Assembly (NCBI RefSeq): GCF_032884065.1 | Contig: NC_088863.1 | Span: 41,758,880 to 41,822,879 of the forward strand | DNA: 64,000 bases | Reading direction: 5' to 3' | Origin: Artemia franciscana | Lineage: Eukaryota; Arthropoda; Branchiopoda; Anostraca; Artemiidae | In this document: positions 23,030-32,439 of the stretch, piece after piece | How positions within the stretch are numbered: the first letter of the stretch is position 1 | Layout of the letters: every line of letters starts with the position of its first letter | Notes under the pieces: generated by a model | What the model was told of the DNA's origin: nothing | Databases searched by the model: none | What the model saw: the letters and a program-made list of their open reading frames with translations, nothing else | Program-made: the position numbers and the translations under genes

Positions 23030-25400
23030 GTGACTTTGCAGAAGCGTCATCTAGGCAGGCTTCTGATCTCTTGTCTTTGCTCCTTGTATAAACATACCGA
23101 CAAGGATTTCAAACCAGTTAGCAACCTTAATTTAGCAACCTTAATTGACAATATTTTTTCATCATTACACTCCATTAAGAACGAATTCCTGCTTTCCGAT
23201 ACTTCCGACCATTTGCCAGTTGCAGCCTTGTTTCAAATCCTCCGAAGTCCACAAAGAGTAGTCCCTCAGGAGAAACTGAGATTTTGTTATTCACCACTGG
23301 AGCTGATAGGGTGAAAGAAGATTTGAGTACGTTTTCGTGGGACTGTTCCTTGCCAGATAATATTAATTTGGGCAATTATATTTGGCCTGTTTTGTGATAC
23401 TGTTAAGGAGAAACTTGCGCCTTATTGTCAAAAAGCTCCTTTAAGGAATCCTCCATCAAAAAGATCAACGCGTATGACTCCCTGAATAACATCTGGAATC
23501 TTCAAGTTAGAAGCATTAAGGTTGTACCATAATATGCTGATATCAATTATCTGCAATGCTAAAACAGTATATTTTACCAAGAGATTTGCTGATTACGGTA
23601 AAAATATAAAGAAGACGTGGGACGTGATTAAGGAAGTTACTTGGCCATCCATGAAACCAGAAGGTCTCCCTAAGTTTCTCATGGTAACCGATCAACTGAT
23701 CACAGGAAAAGGCCAAGTACGACATTGTATGAATAATTTGTTTGTGGATATAGGGAAAAAACTGCCAATAGCGTTTCTTATTGTTCAATGTCACAGTCTC
23801 GGAAGCAGTTCCCAGGCCCTTCATGCTTGAAAGCAATGGTTCTTGAGGTGATTACGGTGCAGGAAATTACAACTATTGTTTTATCTTTAAAGAATTCTTC
23901 GGCAGGTTTCGACCAAATTTCTGCTAAAGTAATCAAACATATCCTTCCATTGATTATCACTCCACTTTGCCATTTGATTAATATCATTTCAACTAAGAGT
24001 TTTTCTCCAACGTCTTAAACTGGCACGTATAATAGCTCTCTTCAAATGAGGTAAACGTGAGGACCCTGGGAACTACAGGCCGATCTCTCTTTTGTTAGTG
24101 TTCTCTAAGATATTTGGAAGGCCAATGCTCAAACATCTAGTGAGATTTCTTGAAGTAATTTTTTTTTTACATCAGCAACAGTTTGGGTTTTGTGCAAAGC
24201 ATTCTACAGAACATGCTTGTAATGTACTTCTTCAGTTTATATGATAATCTTTAGATTCTAATCTCCTTCCTAGAGCCATTTTTTTATACAAAGAAACTTT
24301 TGACAGCCTTAAAAACAAGATAATCACTGGTGAAATTTCTCATGGTGTGTGTGGGGAAACATTGTCCTGGTTCTCTTCATTCCAAACTGACAGATCTATT
24401 GCCTCGGCAGATACAGACGAACAAGTTCCAATTGGATACGGAGTACCCCAAGGTTCTATTGTTGGGCCAACCCTCTTCCTTATCTATGTAAACGACTTCT
24501 ACCGACTTTTTAACACCCCAATTACCAATGTGTGCTGTGGATTGTGTCATAAATTTTACTCTCAGACTTCGTTGGTGGTCACATCTGATGATCGAGAAGA
24601 ATTAGTAGCATTTCTAGGTGCTGCGGCTCCGGATGAATCATCACTTACTATAAAGCTTCAAAGCAATGACGGAGAAGATACTCAATTGGTTTGACGGAAA
24701 ATCAATGAGCTTTAAATGTAAAAAGGCTGTACCTTCTTCTTTTTTTCTCGTACAGGTGTGAGTTGTCCTACAACTACCGAGCTTTGTACACCAAGAGGCT
24801 TCATAATTCGCCCATCGGATCGATATGTGCGATTCCTGGTAGTTCTTTAGGATGAAAATCTATCGTATAAGAGGTATGTTCAGGTAATAAGAGTGAAAAT
24901 TTCCTGTGGACTTGGAATCATCTGAAAATTAAAGCGATTATTTCCTTTTCCTATCCTCCGTTTTTTGTATTTTTCTCTCATTTGCCGTTATATATGCTAC
25001 TGTTCGTCTGCGTGGATGTCTACAGTTTTTTCTGTACTTGCTTCTGTTCACTATCTTCATGAGAATGCGGCGGAAGTCCTCGAGTCGACTTCACACACTC
25101 CTGTTGATCTCCTAAAGATGAAGGATATTTTTTTTATACCTCTCTCTTCGTTGGTATATCAATACTTCCGCGGAGATCTCCCATCTTGTTTTTCTGTGAC
25201 TACTTAGACTAATGAGGGAAGTAAATCCGTACAAAGTTCGTAAATGGGAGGATGTGATGATTCCGGCTATTCCCTCAGTTCATTCAGACTTCTGTTTGGC
25301 CGTAACCGCGGGGTGTGCTTGGAATTTGGTTCCTGCTAAGATCCCGCAGTCACGAACACTTGAATCCTTTAAGAAATAGATGAATTTTTAATTTTTTTTA
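23030..25400 (+). mobile_element. decayed LINE, CR1/Jockey-like RT
   Basis: The end of an endonuclease is seen at about 23130-23250 ('LIDNIFSSLHSI', 'LSDTSDHLPVAALFQ'). A linker at 23600-23760 reads 'KKTWDVIKEV'. RT blocks follow: 'NSSAGFDQISAKVIKHI' near 23900, 'REDPGNYRPISLL' near 24060, 'QQFGFCAKHSTEHA' near 24180 and 'GYGVPQGSIVGPTLFLIYVN' near 24440. The YADD region near 24530 is degraded. C-terminal words ('IPQSRTLESFKK') end at 25378. Numerous stops and frameshifts make it inactive. Confidence 0.8.
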
Positions 25401-25609
25401 TAAAGAGTAAATATTAAATAAATTTTTGTTGTTTTAGGACTTCTTACAGTTTAGGGTTGGTGTTTTGTTAGCGTTGTATCCTCGATTACGTAGAAAATCT
25501 TTTCATGGTTTTTTATTGTCTGGCGATGGAAGGGTCACTGTTTCGTGGGTACTGTCGGTGAGTTGATTTCTTTTCCTTATAGATGTATATTTGGGCATTG
25601 TTTAATATC

Positions 25610-26315
25610 TACGAGGGTGGTCTAAAAAGTTTCCAACGTCGACGTGAAGATAGCAGAACTCGTCAATAAAAGTCAGGGGATGTAGCTGTGCATCTTAAAA
25701 CAACAACACATCAAGGTTTCAGCTATTTTGGACGCGCAGTTTTTATTTGACAGTCGTTTGAGTGAGTTCATGTTAGTCTATGTGTGAAAATGGTAAAAGT
25801 CGATTATCGAGCAGTCATAAAATATTTGTTTTGAAAGGAAATACGCCTACGCAAATCATTGATGAGTTAGACTCTGTGTACGGGGACTCTTCATCGTTAT
25901 TTGCCACAGTGAAATTCTGGACATCTGAATTTAGACATAGTCGTAAGAACTTGGGTGATGATGAACGTTTGGGACCTCCAGCAATTGTTAGACGAAGTAC
26001 TGAAGAAAAATATGCTCAAGTTCAAAAAATAGTGTTAAAAAACTGCCGAATTAAATTGAGAGAGATAGCAGAGGTAATGAATATGCCCAACGAACGAGTT
26101 TGTCGCATATTAAATCAAGATTACTGTCGATGAAAGTTGGATAAAAACCATCATACGTCTAAAACAAAAATACAGTCAAAACAGTAGATTGCAAAGGAAA
26201 CTCTGGCTTCAAAAAAAGAAGTCTGTTTTTTTTTGGCCGGAAAGTCATGGCGACCTTCTTTTTATAGTCATGAAGTTATCTTTTTTGTTCGAAAAGGGAA
26301 AACCATTACAGAACA
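25610..26315 (+). mobile_element. mariner-family transposon, internally deleted
   Basis: The left end 'cgagggtggtctaaaaagtt' at about 25611 is a mariner-type terminal sequence. The transposase N-terminus follows from an ATG at 25790, but a one-base shift near 25826 moves 'VLKGNTPTQIIDELDSVYGD' into the neighbouring frame (25780-26133 is open). The helix-turn-helix part 'KLREIAEVMNMPNERVCRIL' is present. The reading then jumps to 'FFVRKGKTITEQ' at about 26284-26310, which belongs to the catalytic half, so the D,D(34)D core is mostly deleted. No right terminal repeat was found. Confidence 0.8.
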
Positions 26316-26319
26316 GTAG

Positions 26320-26450
26320 TAGTAGGGCCTCATTGAATACTCTGAGCCCTATCCTGGATTACTATTGAAGTTGCTAACCCCTCATATCCGCTCAACGAAT
26401 ACTGCGAGAGCCCTATCCGGGTGTACTATTGGAGTGAGTAACCCCTTTTA
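26320..26450 (+). repeat. two imperfect copies of a 65-bp unit
   Basis: The words 'gagccctatcc.gg' and 'tactattg.ag' and 'taacccct' occur twice with about 65-bp spacing. 26451-26660 shows nothing recognisable. Confidence 0.5.
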
Positions 26451-26721
26451 CCCACGTATACTCTTGTCACCGCACCTTCAAGATAAGAACGTTTTCTGGA
26501 AATATTGCTTACCAAGTTTATTTTGTTGATGAAACAATACTATGAATACTAGCAGAGCCCATTGCGAAAGGTATTTCAGCTTCCGGTGATGGATACATTT
26601 GAATGCTAAGTATTTGATATAAAAGAATGAAAATTGGCACAAGTTATTAGCATTGCATATGAAAGTAAAACAGTTCAAAATAGGGATGATACCTTTTTAT
26701 TGACAGTGAAATATAAAATTA

Positions 26722-26772
26722 TTTAACTGGATATTTCGAACACATATACAGTGTTCATCATCAGCAGTAAAA
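26722..26772 (-). ncRNA. hammerhead ribozyme motif, unit 1
   Basis: Minus strand: stem I strand UUUUACUG, core CUGAUGA, an extra U, stem II GAACAC/GUGUUC (six perfect pairs, loop UGUAUAU), GAA, then AUAU, C17 and the stem I partner CAGUUAAA. Predicted cleavage lies between 26730 and 26729. Stem III is only the self-complementary AUAU, so cleavage should work best as a dimer of two adjacent units. Confidence 0.8.
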
Positions 26773-27059
26773 CTAAAAGACATGAATAAAAATTTCCTTT
26801 AAAAGTGCCTACATGTAGATTGAATTTTATTGAAGGTGGCAAAATCCTTTTCTTCTTACATTGATGAAGAAAATCTTGTTGATTTATAACATTTGCATGT
26901 CTCTTATGGGTGTTAATATATTTAGACACCTCCTTGGTCATATTATCCCCATATACTCGACGTAGATAACTTCGAAGACCACACTGCCTTTCCATGACGA
27001 AAGTAAAACAGTTCAAAATAGAGATGATACCTTTTTATTGACAGTGAAATATAAAATTA

Positions 27060-27110
27060 TTTAACTGGATATTTCGAACACATATACAGTGTTCATCATC
27101 AGCAGTAAAA
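27060..27110 (-). ncRNA. hammerhead ribozyme motif, unit 2
   Basis: Identical in core, stems and AUAU to the unit 1 motif, 338 bp downstream. Confidence 0.8.
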
Positions 27111-27397
27111 CTAAAAGACATGAATAAAAATTTCCTTTAAAAGTGCCTAGATGTAGATTGAATTTTATTGAAGGTGGCAAAATCCATTTCTTCTTACATT
27201 GATGAAGAAAATCTAGTTGATTTATAACATTTGCATGTCTCTTATGGGTGTTAATATATTTAGACACCTCCTTGGTCATATTATCCCCATATACTCGACG
27301 TAGATAACTTCGAAGACCACACTGCCTTTCCATGACGAAAGTAAAACAGTTCAAAATAGGGATGATACCTTTTTATTGACAGTGAAATATAAAATTA

Positions 27398-27448
27398 TTT
27401 AACTGGATATTTTGAACACATATACAGTGTTCATCATCAGCAGTAAAA
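27398..27448 (-). ncRNA. hammerhead ribozyme motif, unit 3, core-mutated
   Basis: Same motif, but the + strand has t instead of c at 27413. This changes the conserved G12 of the GAA box to A, a residue needed for catalysis in all known hammerheads. It is predicted to be inactive. Confidence 0.75.
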
Positions 27449-27713
27449 ACTCCTTTAATAGTGCCTAGATGTAGATTGAATTTTATTGAAGGTGGCAAAA
27501 TCCTTTTCTTCTTACATTGATGAAGAAAATCTTGTTGATTTATAACATTTGCATGTCTCTTATGGGTGTTAATATATTTAGACACCTCCTTGGTCATATT
27601 ATCACCATATACTCGACGTAGATAACTTCGAAGACCACACTGCCTTTCCATGACCAAAGTAAAAGAGTTCAAAATAGGGATGACCTTTTTATTGACAGTG
27701 AAATATAAAATTA

Positions 27714-27764
27714 TTTAACTGGATATTTCGAACACATATACAGTGTTCATCATCAGCAGTAAAA
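27714..27764 (-). ncRNA. hammerhead ribozyme motif, unit 4
   Basis: Core, stem II and stem I are as in unit 1. It belongs to a unit with the 318-323-bp length variant. Confidence 0.8.
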
Positions 27765-28038
27765 CTAAAAGACTCCTTTAAAAGTGCCTAGATGTAGATT
27801 GAATTTTATTGAAGGTGGCAAAATCCTTTTCTTCTTACATTGATGAAGAAAATCTTGTTGATTTATAACATTTGCATGTCTCTTATGGGTGTTAATATAT
27901 TTAGACACCTCCTTGGTTATATTATCCCCATATACTCGACGTAGATAACTTCGAAGACCACACTGCCTTTCCATGACGAAAGTAAAACAGTTCAAAATAG
28001 GGATGATACCTTTTTATTGACAGTGAAATATAAAATTA

Positions 28039-28089
28039 TTTAACTGGATATTTCGAACACATATACAGTGTTCATCATCAGCAGTAAAA
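28039..28089 (-). ncRNA. hammerhead ribozyme motif, unit 5
   Basis: Core, stem II and stem I are as in unit 1. The following unit boundary runs into the microsatellite at 28330. Confidence 0.8.
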
Positions 28090-28330
28090 CTAAAAGACAT
28101 GAATAAAAATTTCCTTTAAAAGTGCCTAGATGTAGATTGAATTTTATTGAAGGTAGCAAAATCCTTTTCTTCTTACATTGATGAAGAAAATCTTGTTGAT
28201 TTATAACATTTGCATGTCTCTTATGGGTGTTAATATATTTAGACACCTCCTTGGTCATATTATCCCCATATACTCGACGTAGATAACTTCGAAGACCACA
28301 CTGCCTTTCCATGACGAAAGTAAAACAGTT

Positions 28331-30300
28331 CGGAGAAAAAGACAAATACTCACGGACAGACACACAAACAGACCGAAAAAGACACATAGATACACATAGA
28401 AACAGACAAATAGACTCACAGGCGCACATGCAGATAGACGAAAAGACAAACGGACAAAAGACACCCAGACAGACAGAAAAAGACACTTAGACAGAAATGT
28501 AAAAAGAGACCGACAGGAAAGATGCATAAAGACACAGATAGACATATAAAAAGACGTCTCGACACACAGTCAAACAGACAAAAAGACACATAGATATACA
28601 GACAGACGGACAAAAGGCACACAGACAGACAGAAAAAAGCCACATAGACAGACGGACAAAAAAGGAAACATAGACAGACAAGTGAAAGGACACTCAGACA
28701 GACATACAAAAAGACACATAGATACACCGAAAGACACGCAGACACTTACACACCCGGACAGACTGAAAGAAGACACAAAAACACGCAGGGAGATGGACAA
28801 AAAGACAAACAGAAAGAGTAAACAGACACTCAGACAGACAGAAAAAGACACATTGACATAGAAGCAGACGGACAAAAAGACAGACAGAAAAAAGACACAC
28901 AGACAGATCGAAAAATAGACATAGACACACAGACAAACGGCCAAAAAGGACACATAGACAGACACGTAAAAGATACACAGACAGACATACAAAAAGACAC
29001 ACAGACAGAAAAAAGACACACAGAAAGACACATAGACAAACAGAAAAAAAGACACAAAAACACGCAGGTAGATGGACAAAAAGACATGAAGGCAAACATA
29101 AAAAGAGTCGAAAAGACACACAGACAGACAAAAACACACAGAAATACAGACAGAAAAAAGACACATAGACCCACAGACTGACAAAAAAACACACAGACAG
29201 ACAGACACATAAAAAGATACACATACATACGGACAAAAAGACACATAGACACACAAAAATGACATACAGGCACAGAGAGGCACATACACAGAGAGACCGA
29301 AACAGACACACAGACGGACAAAAAACACATAGACAAGCATACAAAAAGACACACAAAAAAAGACAGACGGACAAAAAAGGACGCATAGACAGACACGTAA
29401 AAAGACATACAAAAAGACACACAGGCGGAAAAAAACATATAGACCCACAGACAGACATACAGACATTCAGACATTGACAGAGATACAGAAAGATAAATAG
29501 ACAGACAGAAAAAGACACAAAAACTTGCAGGCAGATGGACAATAAGAAACAAAGACAAACAGAAAAGAGGAAAAACGATACACAGACAGACAGGAAGACA
29601 TTTAGCCACACAGACATACATAGAAAAAGAGACGCAGGCAGAAAAAAGACACACAGACAGACAGAAAAAATACACACTGACACGCAGGCAGACGGACAAA
29701 AAGACACATAGACAGATGGACAACGACACACTAACAAATGTTCAGAGAGAAAAAGACACAAACACACGGTCAGACAGAGAAAAGATACTCAGGCGCACAC
29801 ACAGACACAGACGAACAAAGAGACACATTGACACACAGACAGACACATAAAAAGATAGACGGACGGACACAAAGACACATAGACTCACAACAAAAGGCAC
29901 ACAGACAGATCGAAAAAGAAACAGACAGACATACCAAAAGACACATAGATACACAAAGACAGAAATATAGATACACAGACAGACAAACAAAAAGACACAT
30001 AGAAAGACAGAAAAGAGACGCACGGTAACATAGACACAAAGACACATAGACAGACTGAAAAAAGACACACATTCAGATTAACAAAAAGACAGACGGAAAA
30101 ACGATACACAGACACACGGACAGACGGACAAAAAGACACACAGAGAGACGGAAAAAAGACACATAGACAGAAAAAGACACACAGAGATACAGAAAAAGAC
30201 ACATTAACACAAAGGCAGACGGACAGAGACACAAAATGTCACATAAACACACCGCCGGAGGGAACAAAAGACACAGACAGACGCACAAAAAGACCCATAG
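28331..30300. repeat. 2-kb ACAGAC/AAAAGACACA microsatellite, strongly strand-asymmetric
   Basis: The + strand is built from gacacaca, gacagaca and gacaaaaag words with irregular order and few T. Complement reading gives very long open frames of Cys/Leu/Val/Ser/Phe (for example 28694-29767) because the repeat lacks stop codons on that strand; they are not genes. It directly abuts the hammerhead array at its left. Confidence 0.9.
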
Positions 30301-30930
30301 CTTGTTATGGATGTAAGCACAACTGATTTTTAACGACGTTATAGTATGTTAACTAATTATTCTAAGTTCGTTAACATACTGCAACCTATGTAAAGCAAGA
30401 GCTAAGAGCTCATATGGCACTTATGACGAGGCCGGAAGAGCCAAGAGCTCATATGGTACGAGCTCTAGCAAAATTCTAAGGATCAATAGACTGATTTAAA
30501 GGGAAAATCAGAGGCTTAATAACGGTCGGGATTCAAAAGAAGAGCTCTGAGTCATGAGGTCCTTCTAAATATCAAAATTCATTAAGATCCGATCACCCAC
30601 TCGTAAGTTATAAATGCCTCATTTTTTCTTATTTTTCCTCTCCCTTCAGCCTCCCACATGGTTGAATCGGGGAAAGGACTTGATCAAGTCAATTTGTGCA
30701 GCTCCTTGACATGCCTACCAATTTTCATCGTCCTAGCACGTCCAGAAGCACCAAACTCGCCAAAGCGCTGAACCCCACCCCCTAATTCCCCCAAAGAGAG
30801 CGGATCCAGTACGGTTACGTCAATCACGTATCTACGACATTTGCTTATTCTACCCACCAAGTTTCATCCCAAATTCTCCACTCTAAGCGTTTTCCCAGAT
30901 TTCCAGTTTCCCTGACGAAAGTACAACAGT
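30301..30930 (+). repeat. R1 dispersed repeat
   Basis: It matches the reverse complement of 1-1450, including 'agagctcatatgg' words near 30405 and 30446, 'aagatccgatcaccc' near 30588 and 'aagcgttttcccagatttcc' near 30885. Confidence 0.75.
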
Positions 30931-31390
30931 TCAAAATACGGATGAAAGCTTTTAATTGACAGTGATCAGATATAAAATTATTTAACTAAATATTTCGAAC
31001 ACATATGCAGTGCTCATCATCAGCAGAAAAACTAAAAGACATGAATAAAAATAAACAAAATTTATACCTAATAAACTAATTACATATAGTTTATTGCTCC
31101 TATTTTTTTCAATGCAACAGCGGAAGCAAATCTCTTTGACCTTTTCGGTTCTGGTTCATTAGATTTATCAGACGTATTACATGGACAGAGGTCATAGCTC
31201 TTAGGTGAGGTGATATTTACCTTATTTGACCTTAGTAAATTATCATAAATTGAATTCAATCCAAATTCACTTGTATCTCTGTTTATGGAATTATTCTTGA
31301 ATAATTTTTTTTCTGGGAAACAATCGAAATTAAAAATGAGATTTAAAATAAGAGTGTTGAGACACGATAACCTTCTAAATTTCAAATTTC
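30931..31390 (-). mobile_element. single diverged fragment related to the hammerhead array
   Basis: 30931-31050 shares 'ttgacagtg', 'ataaaattatttaact' and 'catcatcagcag' with the units at 26661-28330. Upstream on the minus strand lies an open stretch 31385-31080 with a basic end ('EPEPKRSKRFASAVALKK') that is absent from the array units. It may be the C-terminal end of the parental element, with the hammerhead region as 3' end. I do not recognise the protein. Confidence 0.5.
30981..31031 (-). ncRNA. degenerate hammerhead motif
   Basis: CUGAUGA, stem II GAGCAC/GUGUUC (one G-U pair), GAA and AUAU are kept, the cleavage-site base is U, and stem I is weakened (UUUUCUG against UAGUUAAA). It is probably an older, poorly active relative of the array motif. 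Confidence 0.55.
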
Positions 31391-31930
31391 ATCAAGATCC
31401 GATCCGATTTTCGATTTTTTCAGAATTAAACCCCCCCCCCCAACTCCCCTAAAGAGAGCGGATCCGTTCCATTTATGTCAATCACGTATCTAGGACTTGT
31501 GTTTATTTTTCCCACCAAGTTTCATCCCAATCCCTCCACTCTAAGCGTTTTCCAAGATTTTTACCCCCCCCCCCACTCCCCCCAGTGTCACTGGACCCAG
31601 TCGGGACTCTGAGACACGGTATCGTTCCAAACATCGAATTTCATTAAGATCCGACCACCCGTCCGTAAGTTAAAAATACCTCATTTTTTCTAATTTTTGT
31701 GATTTAACCGTCCCCCCACTTACCCTCCCCCCAGATGGTCGAATCGGTGAAACGACAATTTCTAATTTAATATGGTCTGGTTCCTGATGCGCCAGCCAAA
31801 TTTCATCGTCCTTGCTTACCTGGAAGTGCCTAAAGTAGCAAAACCGGGACAGACAGACAGACCGACCGACAGAATTTGCGATCGCTGTATGTCACTTGGT
31901 AGATACCAAGTGCCTTAGAAAAACGGTTGT
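31391..31930 (+). repeat. R1 dispersed repeat with terminal palindrome
   Basis: It has R1 words with C-runs at 31431 and 31564, then 'gacagacagacagaccgacc' and 'gcgatcgctgtatgt', and a perfect 9-bp hairpin cacttggta-ga-taccaagtg at 31893-31912. 31931-32430 is AT-rich with nothing recognised. Confidence 0.7.
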
Positions 31931-32439
31931 GCTGACGTCTATAACTAACCAAGCTCCTTTTTCCCGTCTGCCAGTGTGTCTTGTTGTCCTTCTGTCTCTG
32001 TGTCTTTTTTATTACAATAATTTTGATTATATGCTTGAGGGCATGAACAGCTATGCGTGAGTGCTGCTAGAAGCTCAAGAACGAAATATGAGTGAAGGAT
32101 GATTTCTTTAGTATATTAGACAGATAATAAAAACTCAAGTTTATGATCTATGATATTGGTTAATTCAAATTTTTCTGTTGCCTTACTAAGGTTATTTCTG
32201 TAAACTAAATTCCACACTTCTTAACGGCTTATATATTTCTATGAAAAAATAAGATGTATTTTAACCGTGTCTGTTTCTTTTTATAAAAATCAATTTTCAT
32301 AAACGATCAAGATAAAATGTATTTTTCTCTTCATGGAAAACTAAAATTTAATTTCTTTTTAAGGAGAATTCTGAGCTTCCCCCCAGAAAGAAGTTTTAAG
32401 TGAGGGTTCAAAATATAATAAAGGGAGGACTTGCTATTA

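Larger units (their letters stand above)
26661..28330 (-). repeat. five tandem ~338-bp units with hammerhead motifs (Penelope/retrozyme-like)
   Basis: Units start at 26661, 26999, 27337, 27655 and 27978 and end at 28315; lengths are 338, 338, 318, 323 and 338. The two shorter ones lack 15-20 bp of 'catgaataaaaatttcc'. On the minus strand each unit has an ATG frame ('MERQCGLRSYLRRVYGDN', 'KYINTHKRHANVINQQDFLH'), then a hammerhead ribozyme motif, then 'caataaaaagg' before the next unit. The coding part resembles the beginning of Penelope-like element proteins; this is a pattern match, not a search. Similarity ends abruptly at 28330 where the microsatellite starts. Unit identity is high, so the array is recent. 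Confidence 0.85.

Noticed and set aside
23543..23987. Minus-strand open frames opposite the 23-25 kb LINE
   Set aside because: Antisense shadows of the LINE coding strand, which shows clear RT motifs.
26661..28330. CRISPR-like array of regular repeats
   Set aside because: Units are 318-338 bp, contiguous, without spacers, in animal DNA, and explained by hammerhead-bearing retroelement repeats.
28255..30288. Several minus-strand open frames up to 357 codons rich in Cys/Leu/Val/Ser
   Set aside because: They are stop-free readings of the ACAGAC microsatellite; three frames are open at once and the composition follows the repeat.
31390..31930. R1 as a Helitron, from its end hairpin
   Set aside because: No CTRR end after the hairpin, no A-T insertion site visible and no Rep/helicase coding.
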